A DNA stretch of 62,493 nt from Lachnospiraceae bacterium (GCA_016282915.1 JAEELW010000172.1:1-62493); one strand, 5' to 3'; shown: positions 42,511-51,602, counted from the stretch's first letter. Notes: generated by a model not told the origin, from the sequence alone. Translations and numbers: made by a program.

Positions 42511-43378
42511 GAACAGGGATCTGGCGATCTTCTGTCAGAAGATGAAGCTGGCACTTCATTCCGGTTTCGATATCGAGCATGCGCTGCTGATCCTTCAGGA
42601 TGAAAAGATCAGGGATCTGGGAGCGGCGCTTAAGCGGACGCATGAGGGCGTGCGGCGTGGCATGCAGCTGAATGCTGCCATGCGGAAGGACGAGGCGGTC
42701 TATACGCCGACCCTGGTGGATATGGTTTATGTAACGGAACAGACCGGGCATATGGAACTTGCCTTTGAGCGCATGGCGAAACGTTTTGAGGATAAGGACA
42801 GCACGAAGCGGAAGCTCATCACTTCGGCGATCTATCCCATCATTGTTGCCCTGGTTTTCCTCATCGCGGTTTTTGCGGTCGCCGCGAGCTGGAAAATAAT
42901 GGGAGTGGCCTACGCTGTCGCGGCCGTTTACGCCATTGTGATCGTTTCGGCATTTTCGTTCTTTCAGGCCGGAAAACAGCTGGGCCGCAGCACCGTGTTC
43001 GGCGGGCAGATCCTGCTGCATATCCCCATTCTCGGAAAAAACATCATGCAGAGCGAACTGGCCGATTTTGCCGGAAATATGGCGGTGTTTTACTCCAGCG
43101 GCGTCGACATAGACAGAGGGATGGAATACAGCATGAAGACGATACGCTATACGCTTCTGAGGGAAAAGATAGCAAAGGCGGCAAAGACCGTGAGAAAAGG
43201 GATACCCTTATCGGATGCACTGCAGATGCAGGGCATCTTTCCGCCGGACCTGATCCACTGTCTGCGTATCGGAGAGAACAGCGGAAATGCGGACGGGATG
43301 CTTCAGAAGATCTCGGAGTATTACAGTACGGATCTACGCAACCGCAGGGAGATACTGATGACTGTGCTGAGGCAGTAA
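42503..43378 (+). CDS. GspF/PilC-like type II secretion F protein, short and alone
   Basis: A 291-residue protein with two F domains: FCQKMKLALHSGFDIEHAL at the start and FAGNMAVFYSSGVDIDRGM in the second half, separated by two membrane helices near 113-160. The final membrane helix that normally closes GspF/PilC is missing; the frame ends in RREILMTVLRQ. No secretion ATPase, prepilin or peptidase is nearby. It may be a relic or work with unlinked partners. Confidence 0.75.
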   Translation: MAKNRDLAIFCQKMKLALHSGFDIEHALLILQDEKIRDLGAALKRTHEGVRRGMQLNAAMRKDEAVYTPTLVDMVYVTEQTGHMELAFERMAKRFEDKDSTKRKLITSAIYPIIVALVFLIAVFAVAASWKIMGVAYAVAAVYAIVIVSAFSFFQAGKQLGRSTVFGGQILLHIPILGKNIMQSELADFAGNMAVFYSSGVDIDRGMEYSMKTIRYTLLREKIAKAAKTVRKGIPLSDALQMQGIFPPDLIHCLRIGENSGNADGMLQKISEYYSTDLRNRREILMTVLRQ

Positions 43379-43439
43379 AAGAGGAAAGCCGGAATACAGG
43401 GGATTTTCAAAACGCCGATTTTCTGTTATACTGACAGCG

Positions 43440-43560
43440 TGTGGAGGCCTGCCGGAGGCAGGAGTTTTCAATACCCGCTTATGGCGCGGAAAACGGATGC
43501 GGACGGTATTTGTTTTACGCAGCGACAGAATGGCGCTCTGCAGCGGGGCTGCAAAGAAAA
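43440..43560 (+). promoter_or_regulatory. Structured leader before the 173-residue gene
   Basis: A TTATACT -10-like box lies near 43427. Then CCTGCC-GGA-GGCAGG forms a perfect hairpin near 43448 and a GCAGC...GCTGC hairpin follows near 43540, just before AAAGGAGG. The leader is about 130 bases. No known riboswitch recognised. Confidence 0.35.
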
Positions 43561-43571
43561 GGAGGTAGGTC

Positions 43572-44093
43572 ATGGGATTATTTGATTCTCTTCTCGGTGC
43601 GATAAAAGAAGCCGGAAACACGGTACAGCAGGCCGTGGGAGAGGGCATCCAGAATGTCTGGAGCGAACCGAATCAGAGCGGACCGTATGTTCCGCCGGCG
43701 GCACAGCCGAGTACCGCCCAGCTTAACCAGCAGTATGAGCGGGACGCCCGCAGTTTTGATGAGAAGCTGAATGAGATCCTCCGGGCCTATCCGGATGTAT
43801 CCGTAGACCGGGAGATCCCCGCAGAAGCCTTTGAGCAGCAGGCAGGCTGCCAGATCTTTGCCAGAGGGGGAAACCGCTGTCTGCCGGATCCCTTCAGTTA
43901 CCGGCTCCGGAGAGGCGGAAGGGAATTCTTTATCCGTCTCTGGAAACGTTATGAGTTATATGATCATGCCGCAAACAGGCAGATCCGTGCGTTCTGTGAT
44001 TCGAAAGGAGTTCCGGTGCTGGATTTCTTTGAATATCTGCCCAACGGCTTCGAATACATGCGCATGCGCATTGCCGCTATGCTGGGCGGCTGA
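43572..44093 (+). CDS. Uncharacterised 173-residue protein beside the reverse transcriptase
   Basis: Start behind AAAGGAGGTAGGTC. Residues 1-30 form an amphipathic helix (MGLFDSLLGAIKEAGNTV), then a Pro/Gln-rich linker to about 55, and a C-terminal globular part with CQIFARGGNRCLPDP and FIRLWKRYELYDHAANRQI. No family is recognised. The stop is 19 bases before the long inverted repeat that leads into the reverse transcriptase gene, so it could be the protein partner of that unit or just a neighbour. Confidence 0.6.
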   Translation: MGLFDSLLGAIKEAGNTVQQAVGEGIQNVWSEPNQSGPYVPPAAQPSTAQLNQQYERDARSFDEKLNEILRAYPDVSVDREIPAEAFEQQAGCQIFARGGNRCLPDPFSYRLRRGGREFFIRLWKRYELYDHAANRQIRAFCDSKGVPVLDFFEYLPNGFEYMRMRIAAMLGG

Positions 44094-44111
44094 ACCGTAA
44101 CATTCAACAGT

Positions 44112-44260
44112 AAAAAAAGGAAAGAGAAATGTGACGAAATCACGCCTGCATCGGGTGCAGCGTTCTGCGATACAGGGCTTTGCAGGCAGCAGCAGGGCGT
44201 ATCATCCGGTAGAAACAAGCATGCTTTGTTTCTTTCAAAGTTTTTTCTCTTTCCTTTTTT
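44112..44260 (+). ncRNA. Putative structured RNA with complementary ends upstream of the reverse transcriptase
   Basis: AAAAAAGGAAAGAGAAA (44113-44129) is perfectly complementary to 44244-44260 over 17 bases, closing a 114-base interior. Inside are GTGA/TCAC (44131-44143), a GCCTGCA/TGCAGGC stem (44144-44150 with 44181-44187) holding a GCAG/CTGC hairpin, and an 8-bp AGAAACAA/TTGTTTCT hairpin (44211-44233). The right arm ends 30 bases before the RT start. The layout (ends pairing, hairpins inside, RT gene just after) is that of a retron msr-msd, but the conserved branching-G context is not seen, so the call is provisional. Confidence 0.5.
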
Positions 44261-44290
44261 ATTTTCATTTATGTCCCGGAGAAGGCAAGT

Positions 44291-45478
44291 ATGGATATCA
44301 TTGACAGGATCCTGCGAAAAGAAAGCTGGGAAGAATTTCTGGAGTATAAGAAAAGCCGCGGACATCTGGAACGGGGGGAGGAAACAAGGTGGCGCGCCTT
44401 TATCGATGAAGAGCGCTTCCGGGAACTGCCCGCTGCCGGGGAACTGCCGCTGCCGGTCCGTAAAGAGATCAACAAGAGCGGATCGGATAAGAAACGCATC
44501 ATCTATTCCTATCCCGAGCCCTTTAACAGCATACTCAAAGGGATCGCATTCCAGCTGTATCGCTATGACGGGCTTTTTGAGGACAGCTGTTATGCCTTTC
44601 GGAGGAACAGAAGTGCTGCCGATGCATTGAAGCGCCTGATAATGCTCAACGGGGATGCAAAGCTGTGGTGCCTGAAAGCGGACCTGAGCAATTATTTTAA
44701 TTCCATCGATACCGGGCTGCTCCTGGATAAACTGGAATTTCTGCGTGCCGGGGATGAGCGGCTCTTTCAGCTTTTCCGGGAACTGCTGCTGGAAGATAAG
44801 GTTACGGATGCGGAGGGAAACGTGTTCAGCGACCGGCACGGCGCCATGGCCGGGATCCCGGTCGCCCCTTTTTTTGCCAATGTTTACCTGAACGATCTGG
44901 ACCGGCTTTTTGATAAGGAAAGGTATTTCCGTTATTCCGATGATCTGCTGCTTCTGGCAGACAGCAAAGCTGAGCTTTATGCTTTAAGGGACAGATTGTT
45001 TGCGGCTCTGGAAGAACGACGGCTTAAGCTGAATGAGAAAAAGCTGCATATCCTTGCTCCGGCGGAAGCCGTGGAATACCTCGGTTTCAGTGTATGCGGA
45101 AAGGAAGTGGATCTGTCAGACAGTACAAAGGAAAAACTCAAGGGAAAGATACGCCGCAAGGCCCGGGCTCTGAGGCGCTGGAGTGAAGAAAAAAATCTGC
45201 CGGGCGAACGGGGAGCAAAAGGCTTTATACGTGCGATGAACCGGAAGCTGTTTTCGGCGGAGGGAAAGGAGTTTTCCTGGAGCCGCTGGTTTTTCCCGAT
45301 GCTGACGACGGATAAAAGCCTCAGGGAACTGGACACCTTTATGCAGCAGTATATCCGTTACTGCGTGACCGGCCGCCATTATAAGGGAAATTACCGTATC
45401 CGCTATGAAAGCCTGAAAAGCTGGGGCTACCGCTGCCTCGTTCATGAATGGTGGGCAGGCGGAAAAAACGGGGGATGA
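44291..45478 (+). CDS. Stand-alone reverse transcriptase
   Basis: A 395-residue RT. Motifs in order: KKRIIYSYPEPFNSILKGIA, YAFRRNRSAADALKRL, LKADLSNYFNSID (motif 3, first catalytic Asp), GAMAGIPVAPFFANVYLND (motif 4), RYSDDLLLLA (motif 5, YSDD instead of YADD), KLNEKKLHIL and VEYLGFSV (motifs 6-7). A basic thumb-like C-terminus of about 120 residues follows. There is no maturase X/HNH domain and no NAxxH motif of retron RTs; a VTG tripeptide occurs but far too late. It is therefore neither a clear group II intron, retron nor DGR enzyme. GGAGAAGG precedes the start. Confidence 0.88.
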   Translation: MDIIDRILRKESWEEFLEYKKSRGHLERGEETRWRAFIDEERFRELPAAGELPLPVRKEINKSGSDKKRIIYSYPEPFNSILKGIAFQLYRYDGLFEDSCYAFRRNRSAADALKRLIMLNGDAKLWCLKADLSNYFNSIDTGLLLDKLEFLRAGDERLFQLFRELLLEDKVTDAEGNVFSDRHGAMAGIPVAPFFANVYLNDLDRLFDKERYFRYSDDLLLLADSKAELYALRDRLFAALEERRLKLNEKKLHILAPAEAVEYLGFSVCGKEVDLSDSTKEKLKGKIRRKARALRRWSEEKNLPGERGAKGFIRAMNRKLFSAEGKEFSWSRWFFPMLTTDKSLRELDTFMQQYIRYCVTGRHYKGNYRIRYESLKSWGYRCLVHEWWAGGKNGG

Positions 45479-45898
45479 TCATTTTGTGATCGCCGAGGCG
45501 ATCAGTGCCTGCAGTTCATCGAGTACCTGCTGTACTTCTTCGATGTTCCGGGAGATCGAGACGAGCATCTTTTTTTCTTCATCATCGATGACGCCGTCCC
45601 TGGCGATGGAAACGAGCTGCTTGGAAATGGACTCCATGGACTGTGATGAATTCAGAAAACGGAGTACGACCTTCGCAAGCGCATCGGCATCTTCCAACGG
45701 TGCATCTTCACGGAGCAGATAGTCTGTGGATACATGAAAATGGTCGCTTAAGAAAACGATCATATCCATGGAAGGCTGTGAACTGCCCAGTTCCCATTTG
45801 GATATGGTCTGGCGGCTTACATTCAGTTCCTCGGCGAGAGCTTCCTGGGAGATGCGGTTCTGGCGGCGCAGGTAGATCAGTTTGTCTGCAAAAGTCAT
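45479..45898 (-). CDS. XRE-family transcription regulator
   Basis: A 139-residue regulator: Cro/CI helix-turn-helix at 5-60 (ISQEALAEELNVSRQTISKW) and a helical C-terminal part of about 70 residues with an acidic DDEEKKM turn. ATG 45898 is chosen because GGAGGG lies just upstream. It converges with the RT gene with no spacing at all between stop codons. Target unknown. Confidence 0.88.
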   Translation of the reverse strand: MTFADKLIYLRRQNRISQEALAEELNVSRQTISKWELGSSQPSMDMIVFLSDHFHVSTDYLLREDAPLEDADALAKVVLRFLNSSQSMESISKQLVSIARDGVIDDEEKKMLVSISRNIEEVQQVLDELQALIASAITK

Positions 45899-46005
45899 TT
45901 TAACCCTCCGAAAGAGTAATGTGCCGGCTATGACATCCAAAGGCGGAACTTTATACCGACCTTAACATCATACCGTATAATTCCCAAAAGGAAAAGAGGC
46001 GATGC

Positions 46006-46034
46006 TTGAAAAAGTAGATATCTTTCGTTAAAAT
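46006..46034 (+). promoter_or_regulatory. Promoter of the HIT gene
   Basis: TTGAAA (46006-46011), 17-base spacer, TAAAAT (46029-46034). A CGGGG-AAAA-CCCCG hairpin (46046-46059) lies in the 5' leader before the ribosome site. Confidence 0.6.
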
Positions 46035-46077
46035 GAGTAGAGTTGCGGGGAAAACCCCGATTAAGGAGGTATGAGAG

Positions 46078-46440
46078 ATGGCGGAAACGGAAAAAAAGGC
46101 GGATTGCATATTTTGCCGCATCGTAGCGGGAGAGATCCCTTCCACGAAGGTATTTGAGGATGAAGTGAGCTATGCGTTCCGGGATATCAATCCCCAGGCA
46201 CCCACGCATATCCTGATCGTTCCGAAGACGCACATTGAATCCTGTGCGGTACTGGGAGAGGAAAACGAAGCGCTGGTAGGGAAGATCTTCAGCAATATCG
46301 CAAAGATCGCAAAAGAGGAAAAGCTGAGCGGCGGTTTCCGCGTGATCAGCAACAGCGGGGATGATGCGGGACAGACCGTGCATCATCTGCATTTTCACAT
46401 TCTGGGCGGGAAAGAGATGGGAGAGGGCCTGGTCCCTTAA
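46078..46440 (+). CDS. HIT-family nucleotide-binding protein (HinT-like)
   Basis: A 120-residue protein with CIFCRIVAGEIPSTKVFED at the start and the catalytic triad HLHFH at residues 103-107. HinT-type proteins hydrolyse purine nucleoside phosphoramidates. AAGGAGGT precedes the start. Its stop overlaps the stop of the convergent sulfatase gene by four bases, leaving no room for a separate terminator. Confidence 0.92.
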   Translation: MAETEKKADCIFCRIVAGEIPSTKVFEDEVSYAFRDINPQAPTHILIVPKTHIESCAVLGEENEALVGKIFSNIAKIAKEEKLSGGFRVISNSGDDAGQTVHHLHFHILGGKEMGEGLVP

Positions 46441-48908
46441 TTTGCCTGCTGTTCCTGCTCCGGCTGCGGTTCCTGCTGAGGTGACTGCTGCTGTTCGGGC
46501 TGCTGGGCCTGCTGTTCCTGGCTGGCAGCTTCGGCGGCAGCGGCAGCTTCGGCAGCCTCGGCAGCAGCAGCGGCCGCATCTTCATCCAGCTCCGGGGTAA
46601 AGAATGCAGCTTCACCGGCGTAAAGCCGGGCAGAGCTATCTTCTTCACGTTTTACTTCCGCAAGGTATTCTTCCTCGGTCATCAGACCGGAATTATTCCA
46701 CACGTAAAGGAAAAAGTTGTTTTTCATCAGATTCAGGGAAGCGGAGTATTCGGCTTCCGTGTAATCCATCATCGCGTTCAGATAGCGTTCTTTTTCGGCT
46801 TCGGAGAAGGAGGCGGCCTCATCGCTCCAGATCACCTCGCCGCTGGCGGAATCGTAGCGGACGAAATCGGTCAGGAAACTCCCGTCGTAAAGGCGTGCGC
46901 GGTGAACGCCGGAGGAGAAGATATCGTTTCCTGCCAGCAGGCGGGAATCAAAGTCGATGTTAAAGAGATTCAGCATCGTGGGAAGGATATCCACGTTACA
47001 GCAGTAGGTATCGCATTGGATCGGCTCTTCGATGGCCGAATTGTAGATGATGCAGGTGGATTTGAATTCCTGAAATTTACTCATGGGAGTGCCGCCGTTG
47101 TATTCCATGCGTGCCGTCTCACTCAGGTAATAAGGGAAATGGTCACCGATCACCACAAAGACGGTCTTGTCCATTTTGCCGGCTTCCTCAAGGCGGTCCA
47201 CCAGATATTCGAGCCCCAGTTCCAGCTCGTATTCCCCGCAGAAATAACCGAGGATGCAGTCATCTTTGTAGCGGTCTCCCGCAAGCTCGCGCACTTTTTC
47301 GATATTTTTATTGTACATGTAGTTGGACGCATTGTAGGGGCCGTGACCGCTGAAGGTCATATAGTAGACGTGGAATTCGTCGTCATGGATATAGTCGTCC
47401 ACACTCTGTTCAAACATTTCCAGATCCGAGGCGGGCCAGGAGCTCGTAAAGTTCATGCCCTTGCCGAGGAACTTGGTCTCGTCTTCATTATAGCCAAGAT
47501 TTGGCCAGGCAAACATGCGGCCGTAATACTCGCCGAAGAAATTGTGCGCGGCATAGGAAGTGACATCCTCACTGTTAAAGAAATCTCCGAGACCGTAAGG
47601 CATGAAGCGTGAAACGGACTGGGGAAAGCTGCCGATGGTGGTTCCGCCCGAAGCATAACGGGAGACATCCGGCCAGAGCGAAGTAGCAAAAGCAAATTCC
47701 CCGTTTGTCGTCGTGTTCGGGAAGCTGTTATAGAAATTGTTCAGGACGATACCGCCCGTGGCCATTTTGTACATGGTGGGCGTGATCTCGGGATCGATAC
47801 CGAAAGCGGAAAAGGATTCGGCACAGATGTAGACCAGATTATAACCCTCGAAAAGACCGGTATATTCGCTGGTCACGGAAGGAATGCGTGCATTGTAATA
47901 ATCGCAGAGCGCCTGGATCGAAGGATCCGTGCTCATCTCTTTCAGGGCAGCAAAGTCAATGGCTTCATTTATCCGCGGTACAGGCTCAAAGACTTCATTT
48001 TCCGATACGCTGTTTTCCGAAACCGTTTCGTTCTCGGAAACGGTTTTTTTGCTGAGCTGTTCCCTGGGAGCCGGAGAGGGTGCGCTGGTGGCACGGATCA
48101 GATCCATATCGTCGGTGGTCATTACGACGGGGCCGCCGTTGTCTTCATAGCCAATGCCGAAATGAATGGCAGCAAATTCCACCACCGAGGTGGCGAGTAC
48201 GCCGATGCGTCCGGCCGTCGTATCGGTGTCGGCAAAGGGATTGCGCATGACGGACCAGGCGGACTGACGGTCATGGCCGACGACATAAAGTCCGAGGACG
48301 GCAGCGAACCATAAAATAAGCGAAAGGCCGAGACAGGCGAAATGTAACCAGAGCCGGTAGGCTCTGCCGGGAAGAACGGAAGGCCTGCCGGCCTTTTCCG
48401 CCTTTGCGCGGAATACGCTGAGTATGATATTGGCAGCGAGCGGGAGCAGGAAGAGAAAGGCGTGGAGAATAGAGCGCTTCAGGGTGTCGCTCAATGTCCA
48501 GCCGAACTGTCCCATGGCTTCACCGCCCAGACCGACAAGTCCGATGGAAATAAAAGAGCCGAAAAGGCGGTTGTAGATCAGCTGTGCATAATAATATACG
48601 GTAATGATAAAGATCAGTACCGAACTCAGTATGGTATTGAGAACGGGATGCTTTTCAAAGAAGCCGCAAAGGGCGGCAAAGAACATGGCCTCGGCAGGCA
48701 GGAAAACAAAGAGGGTAAGATTGTTGCGCGCGACGCCGCCGGCATCGATGCGGAGCAGCAGCTCCCAGTAACAGAAAGATACAAGGAAAAGAAGGAAGTA
48801 TACGCCGGGCACCCTCGGGTTAAAAAGCTTTTTTTCCTGTTCCTTATTACCTTCCGTGGTGTTCTTCGCTTGTGTTTCCTTAACTTCCGTCGTTTCCTGT
48901 GTTGCCAT
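46437..48908 (-). CDS. LTA-synthase-like membrane sulfatase
   Basis: An 823-residue protein. About five membrane helices lie between residues 30 and 240, followed by an acidic linker with SENETVSENSVSENEV repeats and a sulfatase-fold domain from about 340: VYICAESFSAFG near the metal site, FPNTTTNGEF holding the nucleophile-type Thr, and VFVVIGDHFPYY. LtaS-type enzymes add glycerol phosphate units to lipid anchors at the outer membrane face. The last 60 residues are Ala, Glu, Gln and Pro only. It lies two bases after a flavoprotein gene in one operon. Confidence 0.87.
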   Translation of the reverse strand: MATQETTEVKETQAKNTTEGNKEQEKKLFNPRVPGVYFLLFLVSFCYWELLLRIDAGGVARNNLTLFVFLPAEAMFFAALCGFFEKHPVLNTILSSVLIFIITVYYYAQLIYNRLFGSFISIGLVGLGGEAMGQFGWTLSDTLKRSILHAFLFLLPLAANIILSVFRAKAEKAGRPSVLPGRAYRLWLHFACLGLSLILWFAAVLGLYVVGHDRQSAWSVMRNPFADTDTTAGRIGVLATSVVEFAAIHFGIGYEDNGGPVVMTTDDMDLIRATSAPSPAPREQLSKKTVSENETVSENSVSENEVFEPVPRINEAIDFAALKEMSTDPSIQALCDYYNARIPSVTSEYTGLFEGYNLVYICAESFSAFGIDPEITPTMYKMATGGIVLNNFYNSFPNTTTNGEFAFATSLWPDVSRYASGGTTIGSFPQSVSRFMPYGLGDFFNSEDVTSYAAHNFFGEYYGRMFAWPNLGYNEDETKFLGKGMNFTSSWPASDLEMFEQSVDDYIHDDEFHVYYMTFSGHGPYNASNYMYNKNIEKVRELAGDRYKDDCILGYFCGEYELELGLEYLVDRLEEAGKMDKTVFVVIGDHFPYYLSETARMEYNGGTPMSKFQEFKSTCIIYNSAIEEPIQCDTYCCNVDILPTMLNLFNIDFDSRLLAGNDIFSSGVHRARLYDGSFLTDFVRYDSASGEVIWSDEAASFSEAEKERYLNAMMDYTEAEYSASLNLMKNNFFLYVWNNSGLMTEEEYLAEVKREEDSSARLYAGEAAFFTPELDEDAAAAAAEAAEAAAAAEAASQEQQAQQPEQQQSPQQEPQPEQEQQAN

Positions 48909-48910
48909 TT

Positions 48911-50476
48911 TTACTTACTCTCGTGATATCCGCTTTCCGTGTTGACCGACCAGATGTTGCTCTTGTCCTTGGTACCGCTTATGATGTTTTTCACGGTCTC
49001 AAAGGAAGTGCACATGGAATGATCGAGATTGTTATAACGGTGCTGGCCGTTTCGGCCCACACAATAAAGATTCTCAACGGAACTTAAGAATTCCGTGAGC
49101 TGATCCATCTGCGCATAGGTATCGAAATATGCGGGATATGCTTTCTTGACTTTTTCCTGATGGAAATCCAGGACATCCTTCGGGCTTGAGATGAGACCGA
49201 GGCGTATCATATCCTTGACGGCAAAACGGGCGAACTGCTTCTCCGTCATGTTCCACCATTCATCATTTTCATAACAGAAGTATTCCAGGCCGAGCCATAC
49301 GGTATGCTCCAGATCCTTTACCATATAGGGAGACCAGTTGTTGTAGATCTGGAAACGTCCCATATGGATGCCTTTATCGTGCACGTAGACCCAGTTGTCG
49401 GGGATGATGCCCGCAATGGTCTTCATCTTCGTGCGGTTTTTGAGCAGCAGCTTATCCACCGGTACGAGCACGCCCAGCGTGATATAGTCGCGGTAGGGCA
49501 GTCCCTTTGCGATGGCAAGCATATCTTCGGGAACATCGTACATGCCCGTGACCAGATCCTTTACGGGCATGGAGGAGATCACGATATCGGCGGGAAGAGT
49601 CTTCCTTCCCTCCGGGGTCTCGACCGTAAGCGAATCGATATTGCCGTCGGCCCCGCGGTGGATCCCGCAGACCTTGTGATCTGTGAGTATCTTACCGCCG
49701 CGTTTTTTGATCTCTTCGGCGGTGACATCCCAAAGCTGGCCCGGACCGAGCTTCGGATATTTGAATTCCTCGATCAGGGAAGTCTCCACGTGGCGTTCTT
49801 TCCCCTTGGGCTGGGGGAGGAGTTTTCCGAACATGTCTTTTAAGATCGCTGTGATGGAAAGACCCTTGACACGCTGGCTGCCCCAGTCCGGTGCGATCAC
49901 CGAGGGATGACGGCCCCAGAGATTTTCGGTATAGCGCTCAAAGAACATACTGTAGAGCTTCTTGCCGAAACGGTTGATATAGAAATCTTCCAGGGATTTT
50001 TCGGGACGTTTGTGGATCACCGAAGCAAGGTAGGAAAAACCGACCTGCATGGTGGTCAGAAAGCCCATATTGGCAATGGTCTCGAATTTCAGCGAGATCG
50101 GATAATCAAAAAACTTACGCTTAAAGAAGATACGTGAGACACGGCGGCGTGTGAGCATGACCCGTTCGCTCCGTTCCGGGTTCGGGCCGCCTTTGCTCAG
50201 GGGCACCTTCACACGGAGCTTCTTATAGTCGGCGGCCGGACGTCCCTGCATCGGAAGCATTCTGTCCCACCATTCGTTCACTTCATCCACTTTGGAGAAG
50301 AAACGGTGCCCGCCCATATCCATGCGGTTGCCCTTATAATCTACCGTACGGCAGATACCGCCCATTTCGCGGCTTTCTTCCAGCACGGTCACTTCGTAAT
50401 CTTTGCTTTTTTCCAGCAGTTCAAAGGCGGCGGTAAGGCCTGCGGGGCCGGCGCCGATCACAAGTACTTTTTTCAT
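48911..50476 (-). CDS. FAD-dependent amine-oxidase-fold oxidoreductase
   Basis: A 521-residue flavoprotein: [18 protein letters not shown] with the dinucleotide-binding Gly motif at the start, [19 protein letters not shown] near 55, and a C-terminal FAD contact [19 protein letters not shown] near 480. The layout resembles UDP-galactopyranose mutase-like and protoporphyrinogen-oxidase-like proteins found in surface polysaccharide loci. Substrate not known. ATG 50476 is preferred (AGAGG upstream) over GTG two codons earlier. It is the first gene of the operon with the sulfatase. Confidence 0.83.
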   Translation of the reverse strand: MKKVLVIGAGPAGLTAAFELLEKSKDYEVTVLEESREMGGICRTVDYKGNRMDMGGHRFFSKVDEVNEWWDRMLPMQGRPAADYKKLRVKVPLSKGGPNPERSERVMLTRRRVSRIFFKRKFFDYPISLKFETIANMGFLTTMQVGFSYLASVIHKRPEKSLEDFYINRFGKKLYSMFFERYTENLWGRHPSVIAPDWGSQRVKGLSITAILKDMFGKLLPQPKGKERHVETSLIEEFKYPKLGPGQLWDVTAEEIKKRGGKILTDHKVCGIHRGADGNIDSLTVETPEGRKTLPADIVISSMPVKDLVTGMYDVPEDMLAIAKGLPYRDYITLGVLVPVDKLLLKNRTKMKTIAGIIPDNWVYVHDKGIHMGRFQIYNNWSPYMVKDLEHTVWLGLEYFCYENDEWWNMTEKQFARFAVKDMIRLGLISSPKDVLDFHQEKVKKAYPAYFDTYAQMDQLTEFLSSVENLYCVGRNGQHRYNNLDHSMCTSFETVKNIISGTKDKSNIWSVNTESGYHESK

Positions 50477-50517
50477 ACGCACCTCTGACTCGTAAGCTTT
50501 TCTTCAAAAACTAAACT

Positions 50518-50546
50518 ATTCTAGCACATTAATATAAGAAAAACAA
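50518..50546 (-). promoter_or_regulatory. Promoter of the flavoprotein/sulfatase operon
   Basis: Minus strand: TTGTTT (50546-50541), 17-base spacer, TAGAAT (50523-50518). The -35 box is weak. Confidence 0.45.
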
Positions 50547-50568
50547 GAGCGAAGCGTTCTGTCGAGAA

Positions 50569-50597
50569 TTGACAAAAATACCAAAAAAAGATAAGAT
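50569..50597 (+). promoter_or_regulatory. Promoter of the radical SAM/membrane protein operon
   Basis: TTGACA (50569-50574), 17-base A-rich spacer, TAAGAT (50592-50597), back to back with the minus-strand promoter. Confidence 0.65.
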
Positions 50598-50618
50598 GAT
50601 GCCGGAAGGAGAATAGTA

Positions 50619-51602
50619 ATGTCGGTTCGTTATCATAATTTCATGGGAAGATTCGGCTGGGAGATGCAGAAGCGTTTTCCGCACCTGTCCTCCGATGCTT
50701 ATCTGAAGCTTCAGTTCAAAACAAGGATCAAAAACCAGCAGCGTTACATCAATTATTTCAACAGCTGCGCGGAGCCGCCCCACCCCCTGATCGTCAACCT
50801 TGAGACCATCAACCGCTGCAACAGCGGCTGTGAGTTCTGCGCGGCCAGCAAGGGCAGGGACAAACGGCCGTATAAACGTATGGAAGAGGATCTCTTCTAC
50901 AGCATCATCGACCAGCTGGCGGAATGGGATTACCGCGGGCATCTGACCCTGTACGGAAACAATGAGCCCTGGCTGGATACGCGCATCGTCGATTTTCACC
51001 GTTACTGCAGGGAAAAGCTTCCCTACAGCTTTATCTTCATGAGTACCAACGGCCTGCTCCTCGACATAGAGAAAGTGAAGACCATTGTTCCTTATGTGGA
51101 CCAGCTGATCATCAATAACTACTGCGATGATATGAAGCTGCACGATAACGTAAAGGAGATCTATGATTACGCAAAAGCGCACCAGGAGAATTTCGCGGAT
51201 GTGGAGATCCTGATACAGATGCGCTATATCAAGGCAGTGCTGACCAACCGTGCCGGCAGTGCGCCGAACAAGGCGGCGAGACAGACCGAGATCAAGGAAA
51301 CCTGTCTGATGCCGTTTACCGATATGTTCATCTTTCCGGACGGCCGTATGGGGCTGTGCTGCTGTGACAACTTTGAGGTGACGACCCTGGGAGACCTGAA
51401 CCAGCAGAGCCTGAAGGAGATCTGGATGGGCGAGAAATATCAGGATGCCCGCAGGAAGATCGGGGAGGGGCGCCAGAATCATCCGTTCTGCAAGCACTGC
51501 GACTTTATCGATGCGGGACTCCGTATGGACGCGGTGAATGATGTGCTGAAAGGCCGGCCCATGCGTGGTGCCAGGCAGACCATGTTTTCCAAATGGAACT
51601 GA
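50619..51602 (+). CDS. Radical SAM protein with SPASM-like Cys cluster
   Basis: A 327-residue radical SAM enzyme: CNSGCEFC with cluster Cys at 67, 71 and 74, GNNEPWLD near 110 and a C-terminal Cys set (CLMPF, CCCDN, FCKHCDF) like a SPASM auxiliary cluster domain. Such proteins modify peptides or sugars. No short precursor peptide gene is visible. AAGGAG precedes the start. It overlaps the following membrane protein gene by ten bases. Confidence 0.88.
   Translation: MSVRYHNFMGRFGWEMQKRFPHLSSDAYLKLQFKTRIKNQQRYINYFNSCAEPPHPLIVNLETINRCNSGCEFCAASKGRDKRPYKRMEEDLFYSIIDQLAEWDYRGHLTLYGNNEPWLDTRIVDFHRYCREKLPYSFIFMSTNGLLLDIEKVKTIVPYVDQLIINNYCDDMKLHDNVKEIYDYAKAHQENFADVEILIQMRYIKAVLTNRAGSAPNKAARQTEIKETCLMPFTDMFIFPDGRMGLCCCDNFEVTTLGDLNQQSLKEIWMGEKYQDARRKIGEGRQNHPFCKHCDFIDAGLRMDAVNDVLKGRPMRGARQTMFSKWN

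Noticed and set aside
44112-44260. Reading the long A/T stem as a plain intrinsic terminator of the 173-residue gene
   Set aside because: The loop of 114 bases with several inner hairpins is far too large, and the T run is part of the stem. A terminator role in addition cannot be excluded.
44291-45478. Diversity-generating retroelement or group II intron
   Set aside because: No template/variable repeat pair, no lectin-like target gene, no maturase or HNH domain and no intron domain V-like hairpin seen next to the RT.
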